Below, piece after piece: positions 9,405 through 20,417 of a stretch of DNA of 38,776 bases. The stretch's first letter is position 1. Each line of letters begins with the position of its first letter. The position numbers were made by a program, and so were the translations under genes. The notes beneath the pieces are model-generated. The model was not told the origin of the DNA. It saw only the letters and a list, made by a program, of their open reading frames with translations, and did no database searches. The stretch comes from Madurella fahalii (Eukaryota; Ascomycota; Sordariomycetes; Sordariales), in contig JAPYLN010000008.1 of the NCBI GenBank assembly GCA_029876055.1, positions 1 to 38,776 on the forward strand. Reading direction: 5' to 3'.

Positions 9405-9760
9405 ATATATAAAATAGCCCTTTTATATATAGAGGTCTCAGTATTATAAAAGGCTAATAAAGAGCTTAGTAAACGATAGAGAATTAAAATATATATATAT
9501 ATAGCTTAGAGGGTCTTTTACTATATAAGAAGTATAGGATCTACTAGATTAAAAGGCTATAAGTAAGTAGGTAATCTATAAAAGACTATAAAATAGTAGT
9601 AGTATAGAGGGATCTAATATAAAGATTTAGTACTATAGTCTATATAGTAAATCTAGCTATAATATATATATATATATTAGGAGGTTAGAGAATTATCTGA
9701 TTTATCTATTTCTAATTTAATTATTATTATTTCCTAATAATTATATTATAATTTAAAATA
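9405..9760 (+). pseudogene. C-terminal fragment of a pogo-like transposase
   Basis: Begins exactly at the end of the right LTR. The plus-strand frame (IALLYIEVS..KANKELSKR) matches the C-terminal segment of the pogo-like copies at 15,665-15,800 (inverted) and 17,755-17,840. The 3' non-coding stretch TTAGGAGGTTAGAGAATTAT (about 9,680) recurs at about 18,018 after the transposase there. The LTR element therefore inserted in, or was joined to, an older pogo copy, but its upstream half is not recognisable on the other side of the element. Confidence 0.6.
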
Positions 9761-10020
9761 GTTATAGGTAAATAGTAGAAAATATATTACTTACTTATAA
9801 AATATATTATATATATTAATTACTATATATATTTACTATATAAATACTTTATATTTAATAATTAAAAGTTTTATATACTCTTTTTTAAAAAAAATAATAT
9901 AATAAAAAATAAAAGATCTTTATATTATATAAATATTAAATTTCTATTTTATTATACCTTTATTAAGTATATAACTATTTAAATCTATATACCTTTACCC
10001 TTCTATACCCTTAAGCCCTA
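9761..10020. other. AT-rich spacer
   Basis: AT-rich, TpA-dense sequence without recognisable coding or RNA features. It grades into the 19-bp tandem repeat. Confidence 0.5.
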
Positions 10021-10140
10021 ACTAAAAGCCCTTACTACTCTAAAGGGCCTTTACCGCCTCAAAGAGCTCTCACCGCCTTAAAGAACTCTCACCGCCCCGA
10101 AGGGCCCTCACCGCCCCGAAGGGCCCTCACCGCCCTTTTA
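10021..10140. repeat. 19-bp tandem repeat with left-to-right decay gradient
   Basis: Five to six units of AGGGCCCTCACCGCCCCGA. The rightmost units are near-identical. Moving left they become AGAACTCTCACCGCC, AGAGCTCTCACCGCC and AGGGCCTTTACCGCC, then fade into AT-rich DNA. The changes are mainly C-to-T/G-to-A. The array marks the boundary between the AT-rich block and the GC-rich helicase pseudogene. Confidence 0.8.
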
Positions 10141-10177
10141 ATTTACCCCTCTATAAAGCAAACTATATCCTAGACCT

Positions 10178-13100
10178 ATGCTATACAGTACTATATAGTA
10201 CAATACAACAGAAGACCGGACCGGACATTCGTATACCGGTAAGAACAAAGAGATAAAATATATACCCTACCGATACAATAGAGCCCTTTACTATCCTCAC
10301 GCCGTACGGTATACTGGTCTGCACCCTATACCGCCGGGCCTGTATTGCCGCCGAGGTCAAGACCCACCTCACGAACTGCCATTCGGTCGAGATCGGTCTC
10401 GAGCGCTGTAGGGCTATCGTCGTAGCCGTCTCCGCCGCCCCAGTCCTCTACCGTACGCAGGCTGACCTGAGCTCGTTCCCTCTCCCGACCGGGCCGATCC
10501 CGGCTATTGACCTCCTCGAGGGCCCCTACTTTAACGGCCTCGCCTGCCGTACATGCCCGTACGTGGCCCGGCAGGTCCGGACGATCCAGGAGCACTGCCG
10601 TACGGTACACGGCTGGGCCAACCCCGCTACCCGGGGCGGCAACGTCCGGGGGAAGGCGGGCCGGCCGTACGACCTACCCTGGGAGCGTGCTGTACCGTGC
10701 CAGCGCTTCTTCCCTAACCGGGGTGCCTGTAGCTGGTTCCGCGTCGAAGCGCCTACCCGGCCTGCTACGGCCGACCGGCTCGTTGGATCCCCCGTGCCGG
10801 CCGGGGGTACAGGCGGGGGCGAGCTCCTCGACACTGTTACGGAGGTATACTCGAACCTACAGCGCTGTACGGCTACAGTCGAGAACGCCGAAGGCAAGCT
10901 CGCGCCGAACCCCTGGCTCCGGCAGGTCGGCTAGGCCGAGCACCTAGCCGGCTTCGACTGGGCCCAGCTACGTCGTACGGCAGGGCTTACCGCCTCCGAG
11001 GGCTGGCCGACGCCGGACGACGATGGCTCGAACGCGTATCTAATGCAGCTGGCTTGGGACTCGGTCGGCCGGGTCGTACGGCGGGCCCAGTAGGCCTGTG
11101 CTACTACGGACGAGATCGGCCTAGCTGTCCTCTTCGAGGTCAACCGTAAGACGGTTGGGGTGAAGCCAGCCCGGCCGTTCGATAGCCGCCTCGAGCCCCC
11201 GATTACCAAGCGGTATATCGACGTATGGAATAGGGAATAGGGTAGCTAGCTACCTCCTCCGGACGAGCGCGTACGACCCGGCTAGCCGCCCGCCGTACAG
11301 GCTAACCCCTACGCAGCAGCGGCTTATGCAGCTCTGGTCCAGCAGCCTCCTAAGGGCCGGCCCCCAGCTGTCGGACGGGGACCTCGGGCAGGCCGATCGG
11401 CTCGGCCTCGACCTCCTTGTCTCACTGCTGGACCACCAGCTCCCACAGGCGTCGTACGAGAGCGTCCTGCTCTCGGCCCTCGCTATGCTCGGCATCCGCC
11501 ACGACGGCGGCTGGCTCGGGCCCGAGGACTATACACCGATCTACTCAGCTGTGATCAAGGTCGCCCGTATACTTGTCGTATGCTAGGCACAGCTCGAGGC
11601 CGACGAGGCCGACGAGGCCGGCAGGCCCGGGCCGAGCCTCTTCTACGCCGTCCGGGCTAAGGTCCGCCGCTTTATGACGACTACCTATAGCGAGGGCGAG
11701 CCGACGCCGATAGATTGGGTCTTCGAGTCCCGTTCGTACGGCCTCCGGATCCGGTACACTACTGCCGCTCAGGGGCTTATCTACTGGAAGGACTATAGCT
11801 GTATAGTGGTCTACCGGGATATCTCCCTCTCGATCGACGGCCTTATAGAGATGCTCTATACGGTCGTCCGGTCGGCCCAGCAGCTACTCGATGAGCTCCT
11901 CTTCGCCCTAGGCGCGGCTAGTGCCGCTGGTATTGAGCCCCCGCCCCTACCCTTGCCTACCCTCGACTGGGGTAGCCTATCGGACGACGTAGGTAAGGAG
12001 TGTACCGGCTTCTCGTTCCTCCAGCACCCGGCGAATAGCCAGCTTACTGGGTACGAGTACTGGCTTGTACGGCGCCTCTACGACTGCCCGCCTTGGAGGG
12101 CAATGTGGTTCTAAGGTCGGCCGGCTAGGCCCGCTACCTTTAGGCCGCCTACCGTTAAGGCGTATCTTAAGCAGGTTAATGAGTTCCGGGCCCTACTCTT
12201 AGTAGCTACCCACCTACTTGGCGGCTAGCCTGCCTGTACGACAGAGCTACTTTGCCTCCGGTTGTGAGGACCGGCTGAGCGGGGCCAGCGTGAGGCGCGG
12301 TCCGGAAGCCTCGGAGCCGCAGCGTAAGCGAGCCTCAGAAGCAACAACGGCACTAAGCTGGAATGGCATAAATAGCGCGTCAGATGAGCGTCGAAGGAGC
12401 GCACCAGCAAGGAGGACGACAAAGCAGCAGAGCGGGGAAGTAAGCCCTAGCGATACGGTCACGGGCATAAGAAGGAGGGCGGGAGACAGAGCTTAGGGGA
12501 GAGGCAGAGTTCAATGAGACCACCACTCAACCCCTAACGAGCACTCTGCTCCTACGTTGCGCGTGCACTGCTTGTACCCAGACACTCTGGTCTTACTACC
12601 CTTGGATCCTTGATCCTCACACCGGTACTATAATACCGCCTATGCCGGCTGCCGGAATATTACTATCTAGGGCGGTATGGTCCGCCTCGAGTTCCTCTAC
12701 TATAAGGGCTACCTAGTGTCCGGGCGGGTCAAGGTAATCTACTGCTATCTCCCTCGGGAAGTTGGGGAGCTGCTTGTACGGTACCTCTGGCTGGTCCTAC
12801 CCTTCTGCTAGCAGGCCCAGGCGCTCTCGAGTGGGGCGACCTAGCTAAGCCCTTACCTATAGGACTCCGCCTTCGTATATGCGCCTTCCTCGGCTACAGC
12901 TGTAGTGGCCCCGTCCCCGGGCCCGGGCCTAGATGTAGATAGGAGTAGTAACGCCCGTTCCTATTATCGCGTCTGGGCCCCGGACCGGGTACGCCGGCTA
13001 CTACAGCAGCAGATTATACAGTATCTAGGCTGCGCTATCGGTGTCGCTACCTGGTACTATATCGCTATCGCTATTGGGCGGCACTTCTTCCGGGATACCG

Positions 13101-15390
13101 GTATAGTCGACTCTAGCGATGATGCCGGTCTGTACGGCGACTCGGATATAGAGGGCGAATAGGAATAGGGTAGCAACCCGTAGGACGCCTAGGCCGGCCA
13201 CACCTCCTTAACCGCGGGACTCGTCTACGGCCGCGAGGTCTAGGAGGGCGACCTCGGCCTCGCGGGCCAGTAGCAGCAGTTTTATACGATAAGCACTGCC
13301 TGGTACCGGTTCTTCGGCTTCGGCTTCGGTACTGGGACCGGGACCGGGACCGGCCGGGCGGCGGGCCCGCCGGCCTATAGCACCTTCGAGGAGGAGCGGC
13401 AGGCCGTACGGGCCCGCCGGCTCGACCGGCTGCGGCAGGTTGACCTCCGGGGCTGCCTCTGCTAGCTACTCGGCGACCTGGATGCGGACTTCCGGGGCAG
13501 CTAGCGGGCTACACTCGAGGCGGTCGTACGGAGTACGAGCCCTATCCTATAGGTAGCCGGTACAGGCGGGGGCAAGACGATGACCTTCCTGCTCCCGGCC
13601 TACTACTCCCGTGGGAGTACGACAGTAGTAGTCGTCCCCTTTATCGCCCTACAGGAGGATATCCAGCGGCGGTGCTGTATACTCCGCCTATACTGCGAGG
13701 TCTAGTCGCCGTACGAGGTACAGGCTGCCCCGCTTATCCTAGTTACCCCCAAGTCCTTCAATACAGACGCGTTTAAGGCGTTCCTATAGCGGCTCGCTGT
13801 CCGGCACCAGCTCGACCGGGTTGTCCTAAACAAGTGCTATACCGTGCTCGATAGCTCGTATGCCTTCCGGCCTAAGCTTCGTATAATCGGGGCGTCCCTA
13901 TAGCTTATCGGCACCCAGCTTATCCTCCTTACTGCGACGCTACTGCCTCGGGACGAGCCCGAGTTCTTTACGACGATGCACCTGGACCCGGCGAGGGCAG
14001 TCGTCATACGGGAGCCTACGTCGCGCCCAAATATTGCCTACTACGTCTTCTCCGCCCGGACCGCCGTAGAGCAGGATAGTAAAGTCGTTTCGGCGATCGA
14101 GGAGCTCGGCCAGTAGTGTGGGCCGACCGGGGATAGGCCGTATCCGGCGGCCGGGGCGAGGCCTAGGGCGATCGTATATTACCAGCAGATCGACTATATG
14201 GAGCGGGTAGCGGCGCTCCTCGGCTGCAGGGCCTACTACAGCCAGGCGGGCGAGCTGGCCGACCGGAGCGAGGTCGTACAGCAGTGGCTAGCCCAGGGCG
14301 GGCCTATCGTAGCCACCTCGGCCCTCGGGGCCGGTATCGATATCCCGGACATACAGCTCGTCCTCTACCTCGGCCTGCCGCGCTCCCTCTGCGACTTCGC
14401 CTAGGAGAGCGGCCGGGCCGGCCGGGACAGCCGCCTAGCCTACTCCGTCGTTTTTTATATCGGGTCCCGTACGGTACCCACTACAACGGCAGCGGCGGCG
14501 GCGGCGGCAGCGGCAAGGCCGGGCCGGGAGGATATTGCCGAATATACCGCAGATACAGCCGGCTGCCGCCGTACGATCCTATCGCGTATCTTAGACGGCC
14601 GGGCCGACTATACGGGCTACGAGGACGGTGAGGCACCTTATAACTTCTATACAATCGCCCAGGCCGATAAAGCGGCTGAGCAGGCGAAGTAGGCTGAGGA
14701 AGAGCTGTCTACCGCCGAGCTTGCCTATATCGACGACGGGATCGAGTAGGATGTAGCCGAGGCGGCCGTACGAGCCCAGGAGGCTGCCCGGGCGGCTAGA
14801 GGACTCCAGCGCCGGCTCGAGTTCTAGAGCCAGAACTGTATTATCTGCTATAGCCTAGCCGGCCCCTCTGCGCTAGGGGGGAGGTGCTACCTGGCCTACC
14901 TGTATAGCGGTAGCGGCTGCAACCCCGGGCAGTACCTCGGGCAGTCCGGCTATAGTAGGCCGGCCCCGGCCCTAGCTAGCGAGCTCCAGTGCGAGGTCCG
15001 GCGCTGGGCTAGCGGTATACGGAACCGGCTCAGGAAGCTAGGGGGTCTACCCCGGTACAGGGGCTGCCAGGCCTGCAGCGTACTATAGCCGTTCTACGAC
15101 CGCTAGGCGGCCGAGGATACGGATAGTAGGAGCTTCGTATAGCGGCCGGGGGCAGTCTGCTTATACCCGGGCCTCCTAGCTACGGTAGTAGGGGCTACTC
15201 TAGGCTCTTACCTACCCGGCTGGGACCGTACCGGGTTTAACGAGGCTATAGGTAATACCGTGACGACGTTGCAGCAATGCGGTGTCTAGGCACCTAGCTG
15301 GCAGGCCGGCGAGGGCGGCCCGAGGTTCTAGGATATTATATAGCGAGCCGTACGGTGGGGTAGGCTCGAGACGAATGGCCTAGTGATTTT
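10178..15390 (+). pseudogene. OrsD-type zinc-finger/RecQ-like helicase, RIP-inactivated
   Basis: A roughly 5-kb GC-rich coding remnant. N-terminal: two C2H2-like modules as in OrsD-domain proteins, ILVCTLYRRAC...HLTNCH (about 10,305-10,375) and ACRTCPY...IQEHCRTVHGW (about 10,543-10,617). Middle (11,300-12,850): a conserved module with GGQPAR.TELL.LR, YYKGY, YLPREVGELL and LWLVLPF, also present in the gene at 20.4-25.8 kb. C-terminal: SF2 helicase with Walker A AGTGGGKT (13,556-13,579), VTPKSF, motif II, motif III (LLTATLLP), VATSALGAGIDIPD, and ESGRAGRD (about 14,405-14,430), then a RecQ-type zinc region. Motif II reads NKCY (13,829-13,840), where DECH or similar is expected, so Mg-ATP catalysis is lost. 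The likely zinc residues read YNFY instead of CDFC (about 14,640). A TAG replaces the residue before motif VI (14,402-14,404). More than a dozen TAG stops, a frameshift near 11,290 and a 359-bp solo LTR also break it. No introns with palindromes. The start is unresolved. Related subtelomeric helicases are thought to act in chromosome-end or mobile DNA metabolism; that role is inference here. Confidence 0.8.
12263..12621. mobile_element. 359-bp solo LTR, 5-bp TSD CCGGT, not RIP-mutated
   Basis: Begins TGTGAGGA and ends TCCTCACA (perfect 8-bp terminal inverted repeat with TG...CA ends). It is flanked by identical 5-bp direct repeats CCGGT (12,258-12,262 and 12,622-12,626). Together these define a solo LTR. 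Removing it with one TSD copy brings ELLCLR directly in frame with YYNTAYAG of the helicase, confirming both borders. A TATA-like CATAAATAG (about 12,366-12,374) fits an LTR promoter. Unlike its flanks it is rich in CAG, CAA, TGG and TGA, so it escaped the CpA-to-TpA decay. It is probably a late insertion. No second copy of this LTR is in the window. Orientation cannot be fixed. Confidence 0.9.
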
Positions 15391-15399
15391 CTTTTACTA

Positions 15400-15640
15400 G
15401 ATTTGTATAGATATAGAACGGAAAAAAGGTATAGATATTATAATATAAAGATATAATATTTTAATTATAATAATAAATTTCTAATATATATTATATATAA
15501 ATGACTTATATAAACGAATAACCTATTTTTAATTCTATATATAACTTTAAAAATATAAATTTATTAAAACTACTAAAGATTAATAAAATTCTCTATAACT
15601 TTAAAGTTATTTATTTTATTCTTTAAAATTTAAGGTATAG
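15400..15640. other. AT-rich spacer
   Basis: Abrupt change from GC-rich helicase remnant to TpA-rich sequence at about 15,385. No coding frame or RNA recognised. Confidence 0.5.
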
Positions 15641-16975
15641 CTTTCTTTATTATATTAAATCCTATATCTCTTATATAGTAAATAACCTTCTAAGCTATAT
15701 ATATATTTTTTTTAGTTCTCTATCTCTTACTAAGCTCTTTATTAGTCTTATATAGTAAAGAGACCTCTATATATAAAAGAGCTACCTCGTATATTATACC
15801 TATTATATCTTTAGCTAATTAGTCTATAGTAGCTAGTATAGGTATTAGAGAATTGCCTTAATAGTTAGATATCTAGCCTTTAATAAAGTCTATCTGTAAG
15901 GTAGTCTTTCGGGAGTTCTATAGTATCTGGGATAGCTAAGGTGGTACCGTATCTGGGCTTAAGGCTAGTAGAGTTGGAGTTCGGAGCTATATATCTATCT
16001 TGGAAATCATTCTTTCTAGGTCGTACGGTATAAGGCCGGCTCTAGTAAAGGCGCCTTAGATATTCTTATCGGTAAAGGAGGTAAAAAAATACCTCTTTGA
16101 ATATACAAAGGAATTCCAACTTAGTAATATACGTGATATATATATAAATAAGTTCCTCGATTTATTAGCTATAAGCTATCTTTAATAGCCTAAAACAACT
16201 AATATCTAATAGTTAGATAAGGTATAAGGAATATAGAGATATATATAGTATAATAATACTATATTTCTAGTAGTAAGTTTCGAATTAGTCGGAGTAGTAG
16301 CTTTTATAGCCGTTAAGGACTAGGAGCTAGTATTTGCCTTTTATACGGGATGCTATATAAAGATCGAAATGCCGAATCCAATCTAGGCCTTTCTTATTAA
16401 TAGTCTAGCTATTATCGGTTATCCTGATATACTAGGTAGCTAGAAGACTATATTCTCGATACTAGCTCTTCTAATAATATTTCCTTTTTAAAAGAATAAA
16501 TAGTAAAATAGCCTAGCTTTAGGTATTTACTTCTTAGATACCTCTAGCTTATTTATAATTACTAGGCTAGACCTTTTTAATCTTATTAAAGCTATTAGAG
16601 GTAGTAACTACTATATTAGTAGTTATTATACCTATTATAAACCTAGTCTCGTTAAAGTTATATATATCCTCGTTAAGAATATTATATTTAGCTTTAATAT
16701 TATATATAAGTATAAACTACTTATGAATAACCTTTAGATCTTTATATTTAGCCCTTTAGTAGTCGTATTTATATATAAAATATATCCGGAATTCTAATTA
16801 GTATTTAATAAAGTTATAAACCTAGTATTTGCCGATAGGGGGGGCATTATATTTATATAGTAGTCAGTGAGCTATATCTTCTATAAAATAAAGCTGAAAA
16901 GGAAATATATATATAGAGAGCTTATTTATATACTAAATAATTATATTCTCCTCTAGATCTATAAGTTTATATAAA
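15640..16975 (-). pseudogene. pogo/Fot-like DDE transposase, nearly full-length but dead
   Basis: Read on the minus strand from about 16,975, it starts with a CENP-B-type DNA-binding region (QLYFIEDIAH, LLYKYNAPPIGK, VYNFIKY). This is followed by KAKYNILNEDIYNFNETRF, the catalytic core ITDNS...GLDWIRHF, LLVLNGYKSYY, and the PPHSSH-equivalent plus LLDISCFRLLK. After a one-base shift near a T6/A6 run (about 16,085) comes the C-terminal segment GAFTRAGLIPYDLERMISK. The first catalytic Asp is Asn (NFNET for NFDET) and the second is also Asn (LNGYKS for LDGHKS), each a G-to-A change. Transposase cuts and joins DNA at element ends in the nucleus; this copy cannot. It lies head to head with the next pseudogene. 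Confidence 0.8.
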
Positions 16976-16984
16976 TTAGCTAGT

Positions 16985-17935
16985 ATATTATATTATAAAG
17001 GCCGACTAATATATATTAATACCTGTAGCTAGGCTATCCCTTTATTTATTATCTTAGCTATATAGTATTACCTTACTAACTAGTATACTAAGTACGACCT
17101 CCCGGCCAACTAGTATATTATGACTACCGAGAATAGCTAGACTACTAATATAGTAGGCCTAGATTGGATTAAATACTTTAACTTCTATATAGCACCTTAT
17201 ACGAAGGGTAAATACCGGTTGTTAACCCTCGATAGCTACGAAAGCAACTATTTAACTGAATTTAAGCTCTACTACTAGTAGAACAATATTATTATACTCT
17301 ATATATCTCTATACTCTTCCTATAAACTCTATCTACTTAATATTAGCTACTTTAAGCCGTTAAAGTAGATATATCGTTGTTAGATCGAGTATTTAATATA
17401 TATATATATTACCTATATAAGTAAGTTCAAGTTCCTCTATATATTTTATAAGGTATTCTTTGCCTCTATAATAGAGAAGAATATATCGGATAGCTTTATA
17501 GAGGCTAGCTTTATACTGTATAATCTAGAGAGAATACTTTCTAAACTAGATATAAAGCTTTATATACTAATATCTCTGAATTTACTATCTAGTACTATAT
17601 AACCTTAGGTCTTCTAGATACTATATAACCTCTGAAAAGCCGAGTTGCAGTAAATACTTATTAAGACTTATATTATAAACTATTAAAATAGCTTCTTAAC
17701 GTCAATTTTAACTACTATAGACCAGCTTATTAAAGATATAATAGCTGTAATATATAAGGTAGCTCTCTTTTAGTTAGAGGTCTCTTTATTCTATAAGGCT
17801 AACAAGGTATTAAGTAAGTGCTAGAGAGGCGAAAAAACAGGTATATAGCTCGGAGGACTACTTACTATACGAGATGTAAAGGATGTACTAGACTAGAAAG
17901 CTATAGGTAGAGAGAGATTAGAAGAAATATAACTG
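16985..17935 (+). pseudogene. pogo/Fot-like DDE transposase, 5' truncated
   Basis: Starts inside the catalytic domain (INTCS.AIPLFIILA, then YTKYDLPANYIMTTENS, TTNIVGLDWIKYFNFYIAPY, KYRLLTLDSYES). It continues through YYQKNN-like and SLYSSYKL blocks, FLYIFYKVFFASIIEKNIS and a C-terminus LIKDIIAVIYKVAL...KANKVLSKC, GGLLTIRDVKD. Compared with the family, the LQPLDV motif reads LYLLNI, so the third catalytic Asp is Asn, while the second (LLTLDS) is kept. It has far fewer stops than the copy at 5,110-5,945, with which it shares close sequence from its first base. A 3' flank with TTAGGAGGTTAGAGAATTAT (about 18,018) is shared with 9,680. Confidence 0.8.
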
Positions 17936-18069
17936 GATGGTAGTGGTAACGGAGAGGGCTTGTACGAGGGTTCGATACTATAGTATATACGGTAAGCCTA
18001 GTTATAATACCTATACTTGTTAGGAGGTTAGAGAATTATCTGATATAGCTACTTCTAATATAATTGTAG

Positions 18070-19240
18070 TTAGCTTTCGTATTATAGTAGAATAATTAAA
18101 GATAGTTGTTGTAAAGTAGTATAGAGTAGGTTATTTCCTGATATAAGGTTATTTACTAATAATATATATTAGTTAAATTTTAAAAGTTTAATAGAGAAAA
18201 GAGAGAGTTTTATCTTTCCATTATCTTTTGGATAGATATTAGATAATAATAGTATTATAAATAGTAATATATTTTAAATATATATAACCTAAGTTATTTT
18301 CTATCTATAACTTGAGCTCTAACTTTAATTCTCTTATCTAGTATATTCTCCTAAATATTATAAAATAGATATACTTCTCAGAACTATATAATATATTTAT
18401 AAGTTTAGTAGCTGTATCTATTTCCTAGATTAATAGTATCTATAATCTCAAGTTTTATATAATATAAGGTAATAAAAGAAATTCTTAGTTAATATTCTCC
18501 CTGATATTCTATATAATTAGAATATAACATCTTAATATAGTATCTATAAGGTAGATCTATATAAGGTTAAACGAAACCTAGTTTCTACGATAAGGTAGTA
18601 CCTATTCGGAACGATATAAATAGTATAATATCGATATAGGTAAATTATTATAAATAAATTAGAATTAAAAGTAGGATATAAATATAAATTCAGTAGATTA
18701 TACTACTATTTACTATTATCTAAGGTAAATAATAAATATAGATTAATATAATTAATAAGCGAGATATATATCTAAAAACCCTATATATAACTCTAAGATA
18801 TCATTTAGTATAAAAACTATAAATTTTCATCGAGATTTCTATAGTAAATTCTCAATATAGTATATTTTGTATAAGAAGGGGTATAGCTTTAATTTTTTTA
18901 GTTAATATAGTTAAATTAGAGTTTAGGACAGTGTTTACTAGATATTACCTCATCAATTCTAGAGACACTATTTTATAAACAACTAGCTAAGGCTATACGA
19001 ATTTTAAATTTTTATATTATTATATCCTAGATATTAAATGGATAGTATTTAAAATTATATACATTTCTATTAAAAGTTCGGAGGTTTTATATAAAGTAGG
19101 ATCTTAAGATTATATGTAGGTTTCCTAGTCTATATCTTAGTTCTCTATTATATTATAACCTTTTAAATCAGTTTCTGTTAGAGAGATATAATTTTTTTGA
19201 ACTCGGTAAAAGGATATAGTATATATAACCGCTAGTAAAG
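18070..19240. other. AT-rich mutated block
   Basis: TpA-rich, no coding frame recognised. A weak third copy of the dispersed repeat occurs at 18,395-18,540 (TATATAATATAAGGTAATAA). Toward 19,200 the composition shifts to mixed GC. Confidence 0.5.
18395..18540. repeat. Dispersed repeat, weak copy 3 of 3
   Basis: Shares GTA(G/A)CTGTATCTATTTCCTA-like and ATATAAGGTAATAAAAGA blocks with 2,570-2,730 and 5,945-6,075 in the same order. It is diverged, so borders are uncertain. Confidence 0.35.
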
Positions 19241-19304
19241 CAGGGGGTATAAGTCTGCAGGCGATATACCGGGTTGGTGATGGCGCTAACCGCTATATAT
19301 ATAG

Positions 19305-19500
19305 TGGGCTGGCCGACCCCGGGACTCGGCCGCATTATTTCTCAAGTTGGTTGGACGACCCCGGGGGTCGGCCGTTCTCCACTTTTTTTGAACTCGCCTT
19401 CAGTGGCCGACCCCTTCTGAACGCGACGGCCGACCCCTTCTGAACAGAATTGTGGGTCTATTTACAGTGGCCGACCCCTTCTGTAGAAAAGAGTGGGTCA
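19305..19500. repeat. GGCCGACCCC repeat cluster
   Basis: Five occurrences of (G)GCCGACCCC or its variant GACGACCCC. Three are followed by TTCTG(AAC), at about 19,414, 19,429 and 19,471. Two are within palindromic CCCCGGG contexts (about 19,312-19,370). It marks the switch from the AT-rich block to the helicase region. Function unknown. Confidence 0.65.
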
Positions 19501-19612
19501 GTTTTCTAGTTGAGTACCTCCCTGTAATCCACTGTAACCTACAATCTATCTTCCTTCTTAAGCAGTATCGTTGGGTTCTACTTATCTCTATGTCTTGACA
19601 TACCTCTACTTT

Positions 19613-20190
19613 GGATGCGAGTATCCAAAATTACCTACTGGATTCTGGATGCTCGTATCCTCAACCACCCCCTAGTTCTAGATACGAGTCTCCAAACCAC
19701 TCTATAACTTAGTTCTCCCATCGTTAATTCTGGATACGAGCATCCAAACTACTATCCTAACCCAGCCCTCTCACCTCTAGTTCTAGTACAAGCATCTAAA
19801 CTACCCGGTAAATTAACTCTCCTACCCTCAATTCCGGATACGAGTATCTAAACCCCTATCCCAACTCTGCTCTCTCACTCTCAATTCTAGTATAAGCATC
19901 TAAAAATTACCCCCTTAAGTCTGACTGCCTTAGGTTCTAGATACGAGTATCCAAAATTATCCCCCTCCAGTTTTACTAGCCCGGTTCTAGATACGAGCAT
20001 CCTAACCACCCTAGCTCTACTGCTCTGGGTTCTAGATGCGAGCATCCAAAATCACTCCTTCCAGTCCTACTGCCCTGAATTCTGGATGCGAGTATCCTAA
20101 CCACCCTAGCCCTACTGCCCTGGGTTCTGGATGCGAGCATCCTAACCGCCCTACCTCTATTGCCCTGGATTCTGGATGCGAGTACCCAAA
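19613..20190. repeat. Phased palindrome array, 3' flank of the RecQ-like gene
   Basis: Thirteen copies of the GGATRCGAGYATCC palindrome family, starting at 19,613, 19,647, 19,680, 19,732, 19,784, 19,836, 19,888, 19,939, 19,989, 20,034, 20,084, 20,129 and 20,174. Spacing is 52 bp over four steps and then 45-51 bp, after two early 33-34 bp steps. The last five units form a near 45-bp minisatellite with a shared spacer (...CTACTGCCCTGGGTTCT). One copy (19,647) has the centre TC instead of GA. Copies at 19,784 and 19,888 are decayed (TAGTACAAGCATCT type) but keep the register. A short minus frame over it is a repeat by-product. Confidence 0.9.
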
Positions 20191-20417
20191 CCACCCTAGC
20201 TAAACTGCCCTAGGTCCTAGATATATACAATCTATACCGGCCGGTATAGTACTCGAGTATTTCTGTTATTTTTTTTCACTATGTCAAAATTCCTGCAGGA
20301 CCGTATAGAGTACTAAAATCATTTTTAAACCATAGCTATAGCAGCAGCAAGGGTATATTAGTAGCAAAGATTCTATATACAGCAAATTTAGAGCCCCTAT
20401 ATCTATCCCCCCTCCCT
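20191..20417. other. 3' flank of the RecQ-like gene
   Basis: Short mixed-composition spacer between the palindrome array and the C-terminal stop of the minus-strand helicase relic. A CCTGCAGG site lies at about 20,293. No other feature. Confidence 0.4.

Noticed and set aside
10507..10947. Overlapping open frames in other phases at the OrsD-like region.
   Set aside because: Shadow frames in GC-rich DNA. Only the frame containing CRTCPY...HCRTVHGW has a recognisable zinc-finger pattern.
12263..12621. MITE or other DNA transposon.
   Set aside because: TG...CA ends with a 5-bp duplication and an internal TATA-like site fit a solo LTR better than known DNA-transposon superfamilies with other duplication lengths.
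19613..20190. Regularly spaced palindromes resemble a CRISPR array.
   Set aside because: The setting is fungal with introns, the spacers are themselves related to each other, the repeat is only 14-20 bp, and copies occupy introns. This is a eukaryotic tandem/dispersed repeat.
19976..20194. 72-residue minus frame with 15-residue repeats.
   Set aside because: It follows the 45-bp period of the palindrome array and has no independent support.
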